Source of the DNA: Fusobacterium perfoetens
Lineage (GTDB): Bacteria > Fusobacteriota > Fusobacteriia > Fusobacteriales > Fusobacteriaceae
Assembly: GCF_021531475.1 (NCBI RefSeq)
Contig: NZ_JADYTX010000004.1
Coordinates: forward strand, 1 to 64,000
DNA: 64,000 nucleotides
Direction: 5' to 3'
Within the stretch, counting starts at the first letter, position 1. Every line of letters begins with the position of its first letter. The position numbers and the translations under genes are program-made. Positions 29,155-36,659 of this stretch are shown here, one piece after another. Under the pieces are notes generated by a model, which was not told the origin of the DNA, ran no database searches, and saw only the letters and a program-made list of their open reading frames with translations.

Positions 29155-29580
29155 TTAGTCTACTATTTTTATTCCCATAGATCTTGCAGATCCTGCTAAT
29201 ACTTTCATTGCTGCTTCAACTGATCCTGCGTTTAAGTCAGGCATTTTTGTTTCAGCAATTTCTCTTAATTTAGCTGTATTGATAGTTCCAGCAACTTCTT
29301 TTTTAGAGTTTCCTGCTCCTTTAGTTGTTCCAGCTGCTTTCTTTAATAAGTCAGATGCTGGTGGAGTTTTCATGATAAATGTGAATGATCTGTCATTGTA
29401 AACAGATATTTCAACTGGTATAATCCATCCTGCTTTATCTTGAGATTTAGCGTTAAATGCTTTACAGAACTCCATAATATTAACACCGTGTTGTCCTAAA
29501 GCTGGTCCAACTGGTGGTGCAGGGTTTGCTTTTCCTGCAGGTAATTGTAATTTTATAACTTTAATAACTTCTTTTGCCAT
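29155..29580 (-). CDS. rplK: 50S ribosomal protein uL11
   Basis: This 141-residue protein belongs to the GTPase-associated centre of the ribosome and is the site of the RelA stringent signal. The proline-rich start ([20 protein letters not shown], about 12-31) and [15 protein letters not shown] are canonical, as is the C-terminal [13 protein letters not shown]. Length is standard. A GGAGGTG ribosome site precedes the ATG. Confidence 0.99.
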   Translation of the reverse strand: MAKEVIKVIKLQLPAGKANPAPPVGPALGQHGVNIMEFCKAFNAKSQDKAGWIIPVEISVYNDRSFTFIMKTPPASDLLKKAAGTTKGAGNSKKEVAGTINTAKLREIAETKMPDLNAGSVEAAMKVLAGSARSMGIKIVD

Positions 29581-29646
29581 TCCTAATATTACACCTCCAA
29601 AATATGTGGTCCTAATGATTTTTCTCCCACTTGACTAATCAAATAA

Positions 29647-30249
29647 TTAGTCTTCCTTCTTAACATCAGTAATGTTAGCTTCGATTGGTGTTAAACGACC
29701 AAACATCTCCATCATTACTTTAACTTTTCTATTTTCTAAATTAATTTCAGCAACTTTTCCTCTTTGTCCAACAAATCCTTCAGCTTCAATTACTACATAA
29801 TCTCCAACTTCAAAGTCAACTGCAACTAATTCTGCATCTTCTTTTTCACTATTTTCAACACTATATCCTATTACTCTGAAGATGTTTTCTACTTCTTCTT
29901 CTTCCATAGGTATAGGGTCAGATCCTACTCCAACAAATCCTGTAACACCGTTTGTATTCCTAACTACATACCAAGCATCAGAATCAACACTATAGTTAAT
30001 TCCATTTTCACTTTCTTCTCTTGTAGCTACCATTTCAAGCATTACATAACCTGGGAATAATTTTCTACTTATTGTTTTTTTCTTCCCTCTTCTAAGCTCA
30101 ACAGATTGTTCTTCAGGAACTAATATTTTAGTTACAATTTCATTCATTCCTAAAGCTTCTATTTTTTGCTCTAAATCAGTTTTAACTTTTTTTTCATATC
30201 CAGAATAAGTATGGATCATAAACCATTTTTTTTCTAAAACTGTATTCAT
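29647..30249 (-). CDS. nusG: Transcription termination/antitermination factor NusG
   Basis: This 200-residue protein binds RNA polymerase and modulates pausing, Rho action and transcription-translation coupling. The NGN domain begins WFMIHTYSGYEKKVK and includes the FPGYVMLEM motif. The KOW domain near the C-terminus holds DYVVIEAEGFVGQRGKVAEI. The start at 30249 is preferred because AGGAGGAC lies seven bases upstream; the longer frame to 30276 would overlap secE by 26 bp without a ribosome site. It is in the conserved secE-nusG-rplK-rplA order. Confidence 0.97.
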   Translation of the reverse strand: MNTVLEKKWFMIHTYSGYEKKVKTDLEQKIEALGMNEIVTKILVPEEQSVELRRGKKKTISRKLFPGYVMLEMVATREESENGINYSVDSDAWYVVRNTNGVTGFVGVGSDPIPMEEEEVENIFRVIGYSVENSEKEDAELVAVDFEVGDYVVIEAEGFVGQRGKVAEINLENRKVKVMMEMFGRLTPIEANITDVKKED

Positions 30250-30250
30250 C

Positions 30251-30436
30251 TTATTGTCCTCCAAATAGAGATACAAGTATCTTCAAAAGTCTTAAAGCAA
30301 CTATATCAAAAACTCCTAAATATATGCTAAGTGCAACACTCATCACAGCAACCCACACAGTAGCATGTATTACTGCTTTTTTTCTAGGCCATTCAACCTT
30401 AGAGTATTCCATCTTTACATCTTTTAATAACTTCAT
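30251..30436 (-). CDS. secE: Preprotein translocase subunit SecE
   Basis: This 61-residue protein is the small essential subunit that clamps SecY in the membrane. It has the amphipathic start with the family motif KVEWPRKK (about 13-20) followed by one membrane segment (about 27-56). The single-span form is typical of most bacteria outside the gammaproteobacteria. It lies between tRNA-Trp and nusG. Confidence 0.95.
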   Translation of the reverse strand: MKLLKDVKMEYSKVEWPRKKAVIHATVWVAVMSVALSIYLGVFDIVALRLLKILVSLFGGQ

Positions 30437-30469
30437 AGTTTGTCCACCTTTTTATCTTTTTCATAAAAA

Positions 30470-30545
30470 TGGCAGGTCAAGAGGGACTCGAACCCCCAGC
30501 CCTCGGTTTTGGAGACCGATGCTCTACCAATTGAGCCATTGACCT
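30470..30545 (-). tRNA. tRNA-Trp (anticodon CCA)
   Basis: The 76-nt minus-strand gene begins AGGTCAA and ends TTGACCT-G-CCA, giving a perfect 7-bp acceptor stem with an encoded CCA end. The anticodon loop CTCCAAA gives anticodon CCA for tryptophan. The T-arm has the GGTTCGAGTCC block. It is embedded between rpmG and secE, so it is processed from a protein-coding transcript. Confidence 0.97.
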
Positions 30546-30580
30546 GCATGTTGATAACTATTCTAACTGTATTCTACTGA

Positions 30581-30733
30581 CTATTTTTTAGTTTCTTTGT
30601 GTAGAGTTTCTTTTCCACACCATTTACAATACTTCATTAATTCTAATCTTTCAGTAGTGTTCTTTTTGTTTTTTGAAGTACTGTAGTTTCTTCTTTTACA
30701 TTCTGTACATTCTAATTGAATATTTACTCTCAA
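30581..30733 (-). CDS. rpmG: 50S ribosomal protein bL33 (TTG start)
   Basis: This 50-residue protein begins [19 protein letters not shown] and ends [17 protein letters not shown]. It is the zinc-ribbon form, with CTEC and CKWC cysteine pairs. The start is a TTG at 30733, supported by GAGGTG six to seven bases upstream and by alignment to the family start. The only nearby upstream ATG is out of frame and meets a stop at once. It opens the rpmG-tRNA-Trp-secE-nusG-rplKA unit, a common gene order. Confidence 0.95.
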   Translation of the reverse strand: MRVNIQLECTECKRRNYSTSKNKKNTTERLELMKYCKWCGKETLHKETKK

Positions 30734-30837
30734 TTCATACACCTCCATTTGTTTATCGGATAATCCTTAATCCTCCCATACCACTGACGAGTATGGTAAT
30801 AGAGTTCTTATGATTCTAGTTTATTAAGACATAGATG

Positions 30838-30866
30838 ATTATACATCATTCTTTCGATTTTGTCAA
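30838..30866 (-). promoter_or_regulatory. Perfect consensus promoter of rpmG-tRNA-Trp-secE-nusG-rplKA
   Basis: The minus strand reads TTGACA (30861-30866), a 17-bp spacer and TATAAT (30838-30843). The leader of about 95 nt contains a CCATAC/GTATGG hairpin. The first bases after -35 (AAAAT) match those of the promoter at 102-130. Confidence 0.88.
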
Positions 30867-30877
30867 TACTTTTTTTT

Positions 30878-30907
30878 ATTTTTCCCTCAATTTTTTGAGG
30901 GAAAAAT
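30878..30907 (-). terminator. Strong hairpin after the 126-residue membrane protein gene
   Basis: ATTTTTCCCTCAA pairs perfectly over 13 bp with TTGAGGGAAAAAT across a 4-nt loop, one base after the stop at 30909 and just upstream of the rpmG promoter. There is no T-run after it on the minus strand, so it is either an unusual terminator or an mRNA 3'-end stabiliser. Confidence 0.5.
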
Positions 30908-30908
30908 T

Positions 30909-31289
30909 TTACTTGTTATCTCCAGCCTCTTGCTCTTTTAATTTTTTTTCTATATTTCTTAATTTTACATTCATTTCATTAACTCTTACTTCAATAGAAT
31001 TAAGTATCCAATACTGAAAGTGGTTTGCTTTTTTCATCTCATAGATAAGCCAAATTATTTTTGCTATTCCTAAAAGAATTGCAAAATAGATAGATACTTC
31101 CAAAGAAATTTTTCTTAAAACTCCACCCATAAAAAGAAGTACAACTATCATTGAAATTAATAAAAAGTTTACTCTTTTATTTTGAGTATCATTTTTTCCA
31201 CCTATTTTTCCAATTATTTTTTGGATTTTTTCTTTTTCTTTTTGAAAAGCTTCTAACTCTTGTAATAAATTTTCTTGACTATTATCCAT
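30909..31289 (-). CDS. Small two-helix membrane protein of unknown function
   Basis: I do not recognise this 126-residue protein. It has an N-terminal charged helix (about 5-35, coiled-coil-like EAFQKEKEKIQKII), two hydrophobic segments (about 42-58 and 65-83), and a C-terminal basic amphipathic helix (VRVNEMNVKLRNIEKKLKEQE). Both ends are therefore probably cytoplasmic with coiled-coil potential. It follows nadE by 13 bp and ends the long ruvB-to-nadE gene run. No function is proposed. Confidence 0.75.
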   Translation of the reverse strand: MDNSQENLLQELEAFQKEKEKIQKIIGKIGGKNDTQNKRVNFLLISMIVVLLFMGGVLRKISLEVSIYFAILLGIAKIIWLIYEMKKANHFQYWILNSIEVRVNEMNVKLRNIEKKLKEQEAGDNK

Positions 31290-31302
31290 AAACCACTCCT
31301 TT

Positions 31303-32091
31303 TTATCTTATTTTAGCTATTGTAGGCATCTCTCTTTTATATTGATTTCTCGCTATTCTTGTAAATATAGTATCAACTATTTTTTCGTCATATCCTTTTG
31401 CTTTTATCTCTTCTTTTGTATTATTTAGATAAATTAAATGATAAAGGATCTCATCTGCCATTTCATAAGAAAATCCTAATTCAGCTTCATCAGTTTGACC
31501 TTCCCATAAATCAGCACTTGGCTTTTTATCTATTACTTCTTTTGGTACACCCATATATCTTGAAAGTTCCCAAACTTGAACTTTTAATAATTCTCCAATT
31601 GGATTTATTCCACTTGCCATATCTCCAAATTGAGTTCCATATCCTAATAAAAGTTCTGTTTTGTTAGAAGTTCCCATTACGATAGCATTTTCTTTTGCTG
31701 AGTTGTCAAATAACACGCACATTCTTGTTCTTGACATGTAATTTCCTCTTCTAAGTCCAGAAGCTTCCCCTTCCATTCCAAAATATCCATCAACCATTGG
31801 TGTTATTTCTACTTTTTTAGAGTTTATCCCTGAAGCTTTTACAACAAGCTCTGCATGCTCAACACTCTCTTTACTAGAAGTTTTATAAGGCATCATAACT
31901 GTATAAACATTTTCTGGTCCTATAGCCTTAGCTGCTATAAAAGCCACTAGAGCTGAATCTATTCCTCCAGAAAGTCCAAGTATTACTTTTTTAAATCCTC
32001 TTTTAGCTGTTTCTTCTCTTACAAAGTTTACTAATTTTTCTTCTAACTCTTTCATATTAGAAGTAAGTTCATTATAGATTTCTGGTTTCAT
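31303..32091 (-). CDS. nadE: NH3-dependent NAD+ synthetase
   Basis: This 262-residue enzyme amidates nicotinic acid adenine dinucleotide to NAD+. The ATP-pyrophosphatase P-loop LSGGIDSALVAFIAAKA lies at about 40-56, and GTSNKTELLLGYGTQFGD (about 149-166) and KKPSADLWEGQTDEAELG follow. It lacks the N-terminal glutaminase domain, so it uses free ammonia. The start overlaps the rbgA stop by one base. Confidence 0.97.
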   Translation of the reverse strand: MKPEIYNELTSNMKELEEKLVNFVREETAKRGFKKVILGLSGGIDSALVAFIAAKAIGPENVYTVMMPYKTSSKESVEHAELVVKASGINSKKVEITPMVDGYFGMEGEASGLRRGNYMSRTRMCVLFDNSAKENAIVMGTSNKTELLLGYGTQFGDMASGINPIGELLKVQVWELSRYMGVPKEVIDKKPSADLWEGQTDEAELGFSYEMADEILYHLIYLNNTKEEIKAKGYDEKIVDTIFTRIARNQYKREMPTIAKIR

Positions 32092-32978
32092 TATTTTTCC
32101 TCCCCGTCTAACAATTCTCTATCCAATCCAAATTTTCCAATTTTTCCACTTCTATAATCCCTTAAAAGTGTAAGAGTAGCTTGATGTACATTAAGACTTC
32201 CACCCTTTTGAATCATCTTCATTCTAAGAGCTATTTTTTCTAATATATTTCCTGCCACTCCTTCAAAATCTTCATCTAGTAATTTATATCTTTCTTTTAA
32301 ATTTTCTTTTAGACCATATAATAAAACTTTATCTAAAAATTTGCAAGCTACATCTTCAATAGGTAATATGTCATCTTTTATAGCTCCTGATATAGCTAAG
32401 TTAAAACCAACTCTTTCATCTTCAAATCTTGGCCATAAGATTCCTGGAGTATCTAAAAGTTCTAGTCCTTCTTTAATTCTTACCCATTGTTTTCCTTTTG
32501 TGTATCCTGGCATATTTCCAACGCCAGCACTATTTTTACCAACTATTCTATTTATAAGTCTTGATTTCCCAACGTTAGGGATTCCAGCTACCATAAGTCT
32601 TGTATTAACTTTTCTCAATCCTTTTTTCATCATTCTTTCTTTTTTTTCAGCAGCTACTTTATCTATAATAGAATAAAGTTTTTTCATATTAAAACCTGTT
32701 TCTGCACTAAGCTCTAATACCTCATCAGCATCATTGTGACTTATAAAATAGTTTCTCCACTTTGCAAGTTCCTCTTTATCAACTAAGTCAGATTTATTTA
32801 TTACTATTATTCTCTTTTTTCCTTTTGCAAAAGTAGAAATATCTGGATTTCTACTAGATATTGGAATACGAGCATCAACAACCTCTAATACTATATCTAT
32901 CAAAGGCATATTTTCTTTTATCATATCCTTAGTCTTTTTCATATGACCAGGATACCAGTTTATTCTTGTCATTGACAT
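32091..32978 (-). CDS. rbgA: Ribosome biogenesis GTPase YlqF/RbgA
   Basis: This 295-residue circularly permuted GTPase acts late in 50S assembly. The motifs occur in the permuted order: G4 INKSD (about 57-61), G5 SAETG (about 87-91), G1 GIPNVGKSR (about 131-139), G3 DTPGI (about 176-180). The start INWYPGHMKK is the family hallmark. The C-terminal RNA-binding region follows. It lies between rsmI and nadE in the translation-related gene run. Confidence 0.96.
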   Translation of the reverse strand: MSMTRINWYPGHMKKTKDMIKENMPLIDIVLEVVDARIPISSRNPDISTFAKGKKRIIVINKSDLVDKEELAKWRNYFISHNDADEVLELSAETGFNMKKLYSIIDKVAAEKKERMMKKGLRKVNTRLMVAGIPNVGKSRLINRIVGKNSAGVGNMPGYTKGKQWVRIKEGLELLDTPGILWPRFEDERVGFNLAISGAIKDDILPIEDVACKFLDKVLLYGLKENLKERYKLLDEDFEGVAGNILEKIALRMKMIQKGGSLNVHQATLTLLRDYRSGKIGKFGLDRELLDGEEK

Positions 32979-32985
32979 TTTTTTC

Positions 32986-33714
32986 TTACTCCTCTTCGTC
33001 CTCTTCTTCTATATCTTTCGCATATTTATTAACTTTTTCTTTTTTCTCTTCTACTTCATTTCCTCTTACTATGATTACATATTCACCTTTAAGAGTTTTA
33101 TTTTCAAATTTTTCTATAAGTTCTTTTGTTGTTCCTCTTACAATCTCTTCATAGATTTTTGTTATTTCTCTTATAAGAACAACTTCTCTTTCTCCGATAA
33201 ATTCTTCTATATCTTTAAGAGTTCTCACTACTCTATGAGGTGATTCAAAAAACATTATAGTTCTTTTTTCATCTGCAAAAGATTTAAGTAATGTCTGTCT
33301 ACCTTTTTTCTTTGGTAGAAAACCCTCGAATACAAATCTTCTCATTGATACTCCAGCCACAGAAGCTGCAGCTGTCATAGCACTTACCCCAGGAATTGGC
33401 ACAACTTTTATATCATTTTTTAAAGCTTCGTCTACCACTTCATATCCCGGATCTGATATACAAGGTGTCCCTGCATCAGTAACAAGAGCAATATTTTTTC
33501 CTTCTTTTAAAAGATTTACAATATTTTCAACTTGATGTTGTTTTGTATGTTCATCATATCTATATATTGTAGTTTCTATCTCTAAATGGTTTAAAAGTTT
33601 TTTAGTAACCCTTGTATCTTCAGCAAAAACATAATCTACTTCTTTTAATATTCTAATAGCTCTCAAAGTAATATCTTCAAGATTTCCAATAGGTGTTGCC
33701 ACTATATAAAGCAT
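32986..33714 (-). CDS. rsmI: 16S rRNA (cytidine-1402-2'-O)-methyltransferase
   Basis: This 242-residue SAM enzyme of the tetrapyrrole-methylase fold 2'-O-methylates C1402 in the decoding centre. It has LYIVATPIGNLEDITLRAI (2-20), AEDTRVTKKLL, VTDAGTPCISDPG (about 79-91) and PIPGVSAMTAA (about 107-117), all diagnostic. The C-terminal about 20 residues are a charged tail (KYAKDIEEEDEEE). Confidence 0.97.
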   Translation of the reverse strand: MLYIVATPIGNLEDITLRAIRILKEVDYVFAEDTRVTKKLLNHLEIETTIYRYDEHTKQHQVENIVNLLKEGKNIALVTDAGTPCISDPGYEVVDEALKNDIKVVPIPGVSAMTAAASVAGVSMRRFVFEGFLPKKKGRQTLLKSFADEKRTIMFFESPHRVVRTLKDIEEFIGEREVVLIREITKIYEEIVRGTTKELIEKFENKTLKGEYVIIVRGNEVEEKKEKVNKYAKDIEEEDEEE

Positions 33715-33724
33715 TTTTTACCCC

Positions 33725-35008
33725 TTACTTTTTATTTTTTCTTTCTTTTATCATTGAAATAATCGCTGCTTCAGCAGTTTTTAATTGTTTGTCCTCTTTT
33801 TTAATAAGTTTTTTAGCTTCTTTTTCTCCAACTATAGAAGTTAATATTTTTTCTTTGCTAGCTTCTTGAGCTTTGTCATCCACATTAGTAACAAAACCAT
33901 CATAGAATAGATAATCATCTTCTTCCTCAACTAATATATCTGGTTTTATTCCTTTTCCATGAATATTTTCTCCCTTTGGAGTATAATATTTAGCTATTGT
34001 TAATTTTACTCCATCTTGATCTGGCAACGGAAGTAACACTTGAACGCTACCTTTTCCATAGCTTTTCTCTCCGATAAGAGTTCCTCTTTTATAATCTCTT
34101 ATTGCTCCAGAAACTATTTCTGATGCAGAAGCACTTCCCTCGTTTATAAGTATTACTAATGGAAAATCTCCATAATATTTTCCTTCTCTATAAGAAAATA
34201 CTTCCTCTCCTTTTTTAGGTCTTTCACTTACAACTACTCCCTCTTTTATAAACATAGAAGAAATACTTACAGCTTGACCAATTATTCCTCCTGGATTGTT
34301 TCTTAAATCAAGAATTAATCCTTCCATTCCTTGGCTTATTAATTTATCTAACTCTCTTCCAACTTCTTTATCTACATTTTCTGCAAATTGAGTAAGTTTT
34401 ATATATCCAATATTACCATCTAACATTTTGCTTCTTACATTTTCAAGTTTTATATCAGCTCTTTTTAAAACTATATCTCTATCTTTCTTTTCAGATTCTC
34501 TATAGATTTTTAATTTTACTTCTGTACCTGTATCTCCTTTTAAAAGTCTCGAAGCTTCTTCAAGTTCTATATCATAAGTACTTTTTCCATCTATATATAG
34601 AACTTTATCATTTGGTCTTATTCCCGCATTAAAAGCTGGAGCTCCCTCAATAAGAAGTTCTACTGTAACTGGTTCGTTTGCCCCTTTTCTTATTATCATT
34701 CCAACTCCAGAATATTCACCTTTCATTTGTCCTTCTAAATCTTCCATACCTTTTTTAGAAAAATAATTTGAATGGGGATCTTCCAAAGTTTCTATCATTC
34801 CTTTTAATGCTCCTTGCATAAGAATAGTTTTATCAAGTTTTTTATCTCCAACAAAGTTTTCTTGAATAATATCCATTACATCAGAAATTTCTTTCAGTTG
34901 TTTTATATTACTCATAAAACCTGTTTTTTCTTCTTCAGCAGATTGAGCAATAGAAGCAAAAAATAAAAATGTTAACACTCCTATTTTTTTTATACTTAAA
35001 TTTGACAT
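33725..35008 (-). CDS. ctpA: C-terminal processing peptidase, S41 family
   Basis: This 427-residue exported serine protease has a signal peptide cleaved near AQSA-EE (about 24), a PDZ domain (about 95-185, with GVGMIIRKG and AGIRPNDKVLYIDG) and the protease core with LRNNPGGII, the nucleophile in NEGSASASEI and the lysine in GEKSYGKGSVQ, giving a Ser-Lys dyad. Such CtpA/Prc enzymes trim periplasmic or membrane proteins from their C-termini. It sits between rsmI and tlyA, each with gaps of about 10 bp. Substrates are unknown. Confidence 0.95.
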   Translation of the reverse strand: MSNLSIKKIGVLTFLFFASIAQSAEEEKTGFMSNIKQLKEISDVMDIIQENFVGDKKLDKTILMQGALKGMIETLEDPHSNYFSKKGMEDLEGQMKGEYSGVGMIIRKGANEPVTVELLIEGAPAFNAGIRPNDKVLYIDGKSTYDIELEEASRLLKGDTGTEVKLKIYRESEKKDRDIVLKRADIKLENVRSKMLDGNIGYIKLTQFAENVDKEVGRELDKLISQGMEGLILDLRNNPGGIIGQAVSISSMFIKEGVVVSERPKKGEEVFSYREGKYYGDFPLVILINEGSASASEIVSGAIRDYKRGTLIGEKSYGKGSVQVLLPLPDQDGVKLTIAKYYTPKGENIHGKGIKPDILVEEEDDYLFYDGFVTNVDDKAQEASKEKILTSIVGEKEAKKLIKKEDKQLKTAEAAIISMIKERKNKK

Positions 35009-35017
35009 ATCTTCCTC

Positions 35018-35815
35018 CTAATTTGTAGAACCGTTAACTATCTCTTCAATATCTATATTGTAATCTTTTTCCTGTTTTCCAAATAAAGAGATATACTCAG
35101 TATTTCCTTTTCCGCCTTTTATTGGAGAAACATCAAGAAATTCTAAATAAAGTCCATTCTCTTTGGCACTTTCTAAAACTCTTTCTATAGCATAGATATG
35201 ATAATCTTTATTTCTAACAATGCCACCTTTTTCTATCATATCTTTTTTTACTTCAAATTGTGGCTTTATAAGAGCCATTAACTTTGTTCCCTCTTCAAAA
35301 AATTTATTCAAAGAACCAAATATATGAGTTATCGATATAAAAGATACGTCCATCACCATATAATCTATCTTTGAATTGTCTATATCTTCAACAGTTAAAT
35401 CCTTTATATGTTTATTTTCTATAGAAGTTACTCTTTCATCTGTTCTAAGTTTCCAGTCTAATTGATTTGTTCCAACATCAACTGCATAAACGTGACTTGC
35501 CCCATTTAAAAGAGAACAATCTGTAAATCCACCTGTTGAAGCTCCTATATCCAAAACTATTTTATCTTTAAAATCAAGATTAAAAACATTGATGGCTTTT
35601 TCTAATTTTAATCCACCTCTACTGACATATTTCGATTCTTTTCCCTTAACTCTGATATTAAGTTCTTTGTCATCTTCTATTTTTATCATAGTCCCTGGTT
35701 TTTCAATTTTTATATCATTAACTAAAACTATTCCAGCCATTACAGCTCTTTTGGCTTTATCTACATCTGGATAGAAACCATTCTCCACCAAAAGTACATC
35801 AATTCTTTGTTTCAT
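35018..35815 (-). CDS. tlyA: TlyA-family rRNA 2'-O-methyltransferase
   Basis: This 265-residue protein has an N-terminal S4 RNA-binding domain (MKQRIDVLLVENGFYPD to VLVNDIKIEKPG) and an FtsJ-like SAM methyltransferase domain (LDIGASTGGFTDCSL, DVSFISITH, LIKPQFE). TlyA proteins methylate 16S and sometimes 23S rRNA; some are called hemolysins. The ATG at 35815 is chosen because AAAGGAGAG lies five bases upstream and it starts the S4 domain. A longer frame to 35860 lies inside the upstream gene. It overlaps the HD protein gene by 17 bp. Confidence 0.94.
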   Translation of the reverse strand: MKQRIDVLLVENGFYPDVDKAKRAVMAGIVLVNDIKIEKPGTMIKIEDDKELNIRVKGKESKYVSRGGLKLEKAINVFNLDFKDKIVLDIGASTGGFTDCSLLNGASHVYAVDVGTNQLDWKLRTDERVTSIENKHIKDLTVEDIDNSKIDYMVMDVSFISITHIFGSLNKFFEEGTKLMALIKPQFEVKKDMIEKGGIVRNKDYHIYAIERVLESAKENGLYLEFLDVSPIKGGKGNTEYISLFGKQEKDYNIDIEEIVNGSTN

Positions 35816-36659
35816 TAATCTCTCCTTTAAAAGATCTTTTCTCAAAAATTTCATTTTCATTTAGATATTTTAAAATCTCATTATTGAGAATAAGATTTTT
35901 AAATCCTTTTTTCTCAACAGATTTTATTAATTTTCCTGTTTCTATTATTCTTTTTGAAAAAAACTCATCACCAATTGGAACTTTTTTATTTTTTCTAAAA
36001 TAATTAAGCAACTGTTTTGTAGAGCCTAACTTTAATTCCTGTTTAGATTTTTTTAATCTATCTTTTATAACTCCAGTAGTACATTTAAATCTTCTACTTA
36101 CTTCAACTAGAGACTCTCCTCTCTCAAAGCCTTTTAAAATCTCATTTGCTTCCACTGGATTTATTCTATGATGTTTAGCCGAATACATATCTGCCCAATG
36201 AACAAGACGAGCTTCTTTTGTACTTGGGTTTACTTTTCCCCATTTTCCGTGATGAGATACAACTATATGAATTATATTTTTCTTAACTTTATTTTTTAAA
36301 ATTAATCCTGTTCTTTCTTCTATTTTATCTATAAGATTTTCTGTTTCTTTTACAACATAATCTGGATTTTTTAACATTATCTGAGAGTGAGAAATATTTT
36401 CTTCATTTTTTCTTAAGCTTCCTTTGCTTAAGTCATGAATTATTATCCCAACAATAATAGAAAAAAGATCCAAATCTGTTCCTGCTTTGAAAAAACTAGC
36501 ATATGTTTTTTTTATTTCATTAACAGAAAGAATAAAAACATCATATGTGTGAGCTGTTATCTTTACCCCTTGGTCGCTAAAATTTTCTAGTTCTTTAACA
36601 GCTTCCTCATTCAATAATTCTTCCAAAAATATTTTTATCTTTTGATTAACCTCTAACAT
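35799..36659 (-). CDS. HD-domain phosphohydrolase fused to a helix-turn-helix-like segment
   Basis: This 286-residue protein has an HD domain: TAHTYDVF supplies the first His, IIHDLSKG the HD pair (about 78-85), VVSHHGKWG a following His pair and LVHWADMYSAKHHR the final Asp. After it, LVEVSRRFKCTTGVIKDRLKKS (about 194-215) reads like a helix-turn-helix, followed by a basic C-terminal part. HD proteins hydrolyse nucleotides, RNA ends or cyclic dinucleotides; the substrate cannot be named. The ATG at 36659 has GAAGGGA upstream and overlaps the dxs 3' end by 14 bp. The dxs-HD-tlyA order recalls the link of dxs and tlyA in other bacteria. Confidence 0.82.
   Translation of the reverse strand: MLEVNQKIKIFLEELLNEEAVKELENFSDQGVKITAHTYDVFILSVNEIKKTYASFFKAGTDLDLFSIIVGIIIHDLSKGSLRKNEENISHSQIMLKNPDYVVKETENLIDKIEERTGLILKNKVKKNIIHIVVSHHGKWGKVNPSTKEARLVHWADMYSAKHHRINPVEANEILKGFERGESLVEVSRRFKCTTGVIKDRLKKSKQELKLGSTKQLLNYFRKNKKVPIGDEFFSKRIIETGKLIKSVEKKGFKNLILNNEILKYLNENEIFEKRSFKGEINETKN

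Noticed and set aside
29632-29651. Inverted repeat GACTAAT/ATTAGTC at the nusG stop as a terminator
   Set aside because: It is A/T-rich, overlaps the stop codon and has no T-run; rplK follows within the same operon.
30324-30542. Plus-strand frame across secE and tRNA-Trp
   Set aside because: It runs antisense through a complete tRNA, so it cannot be a normal gene.
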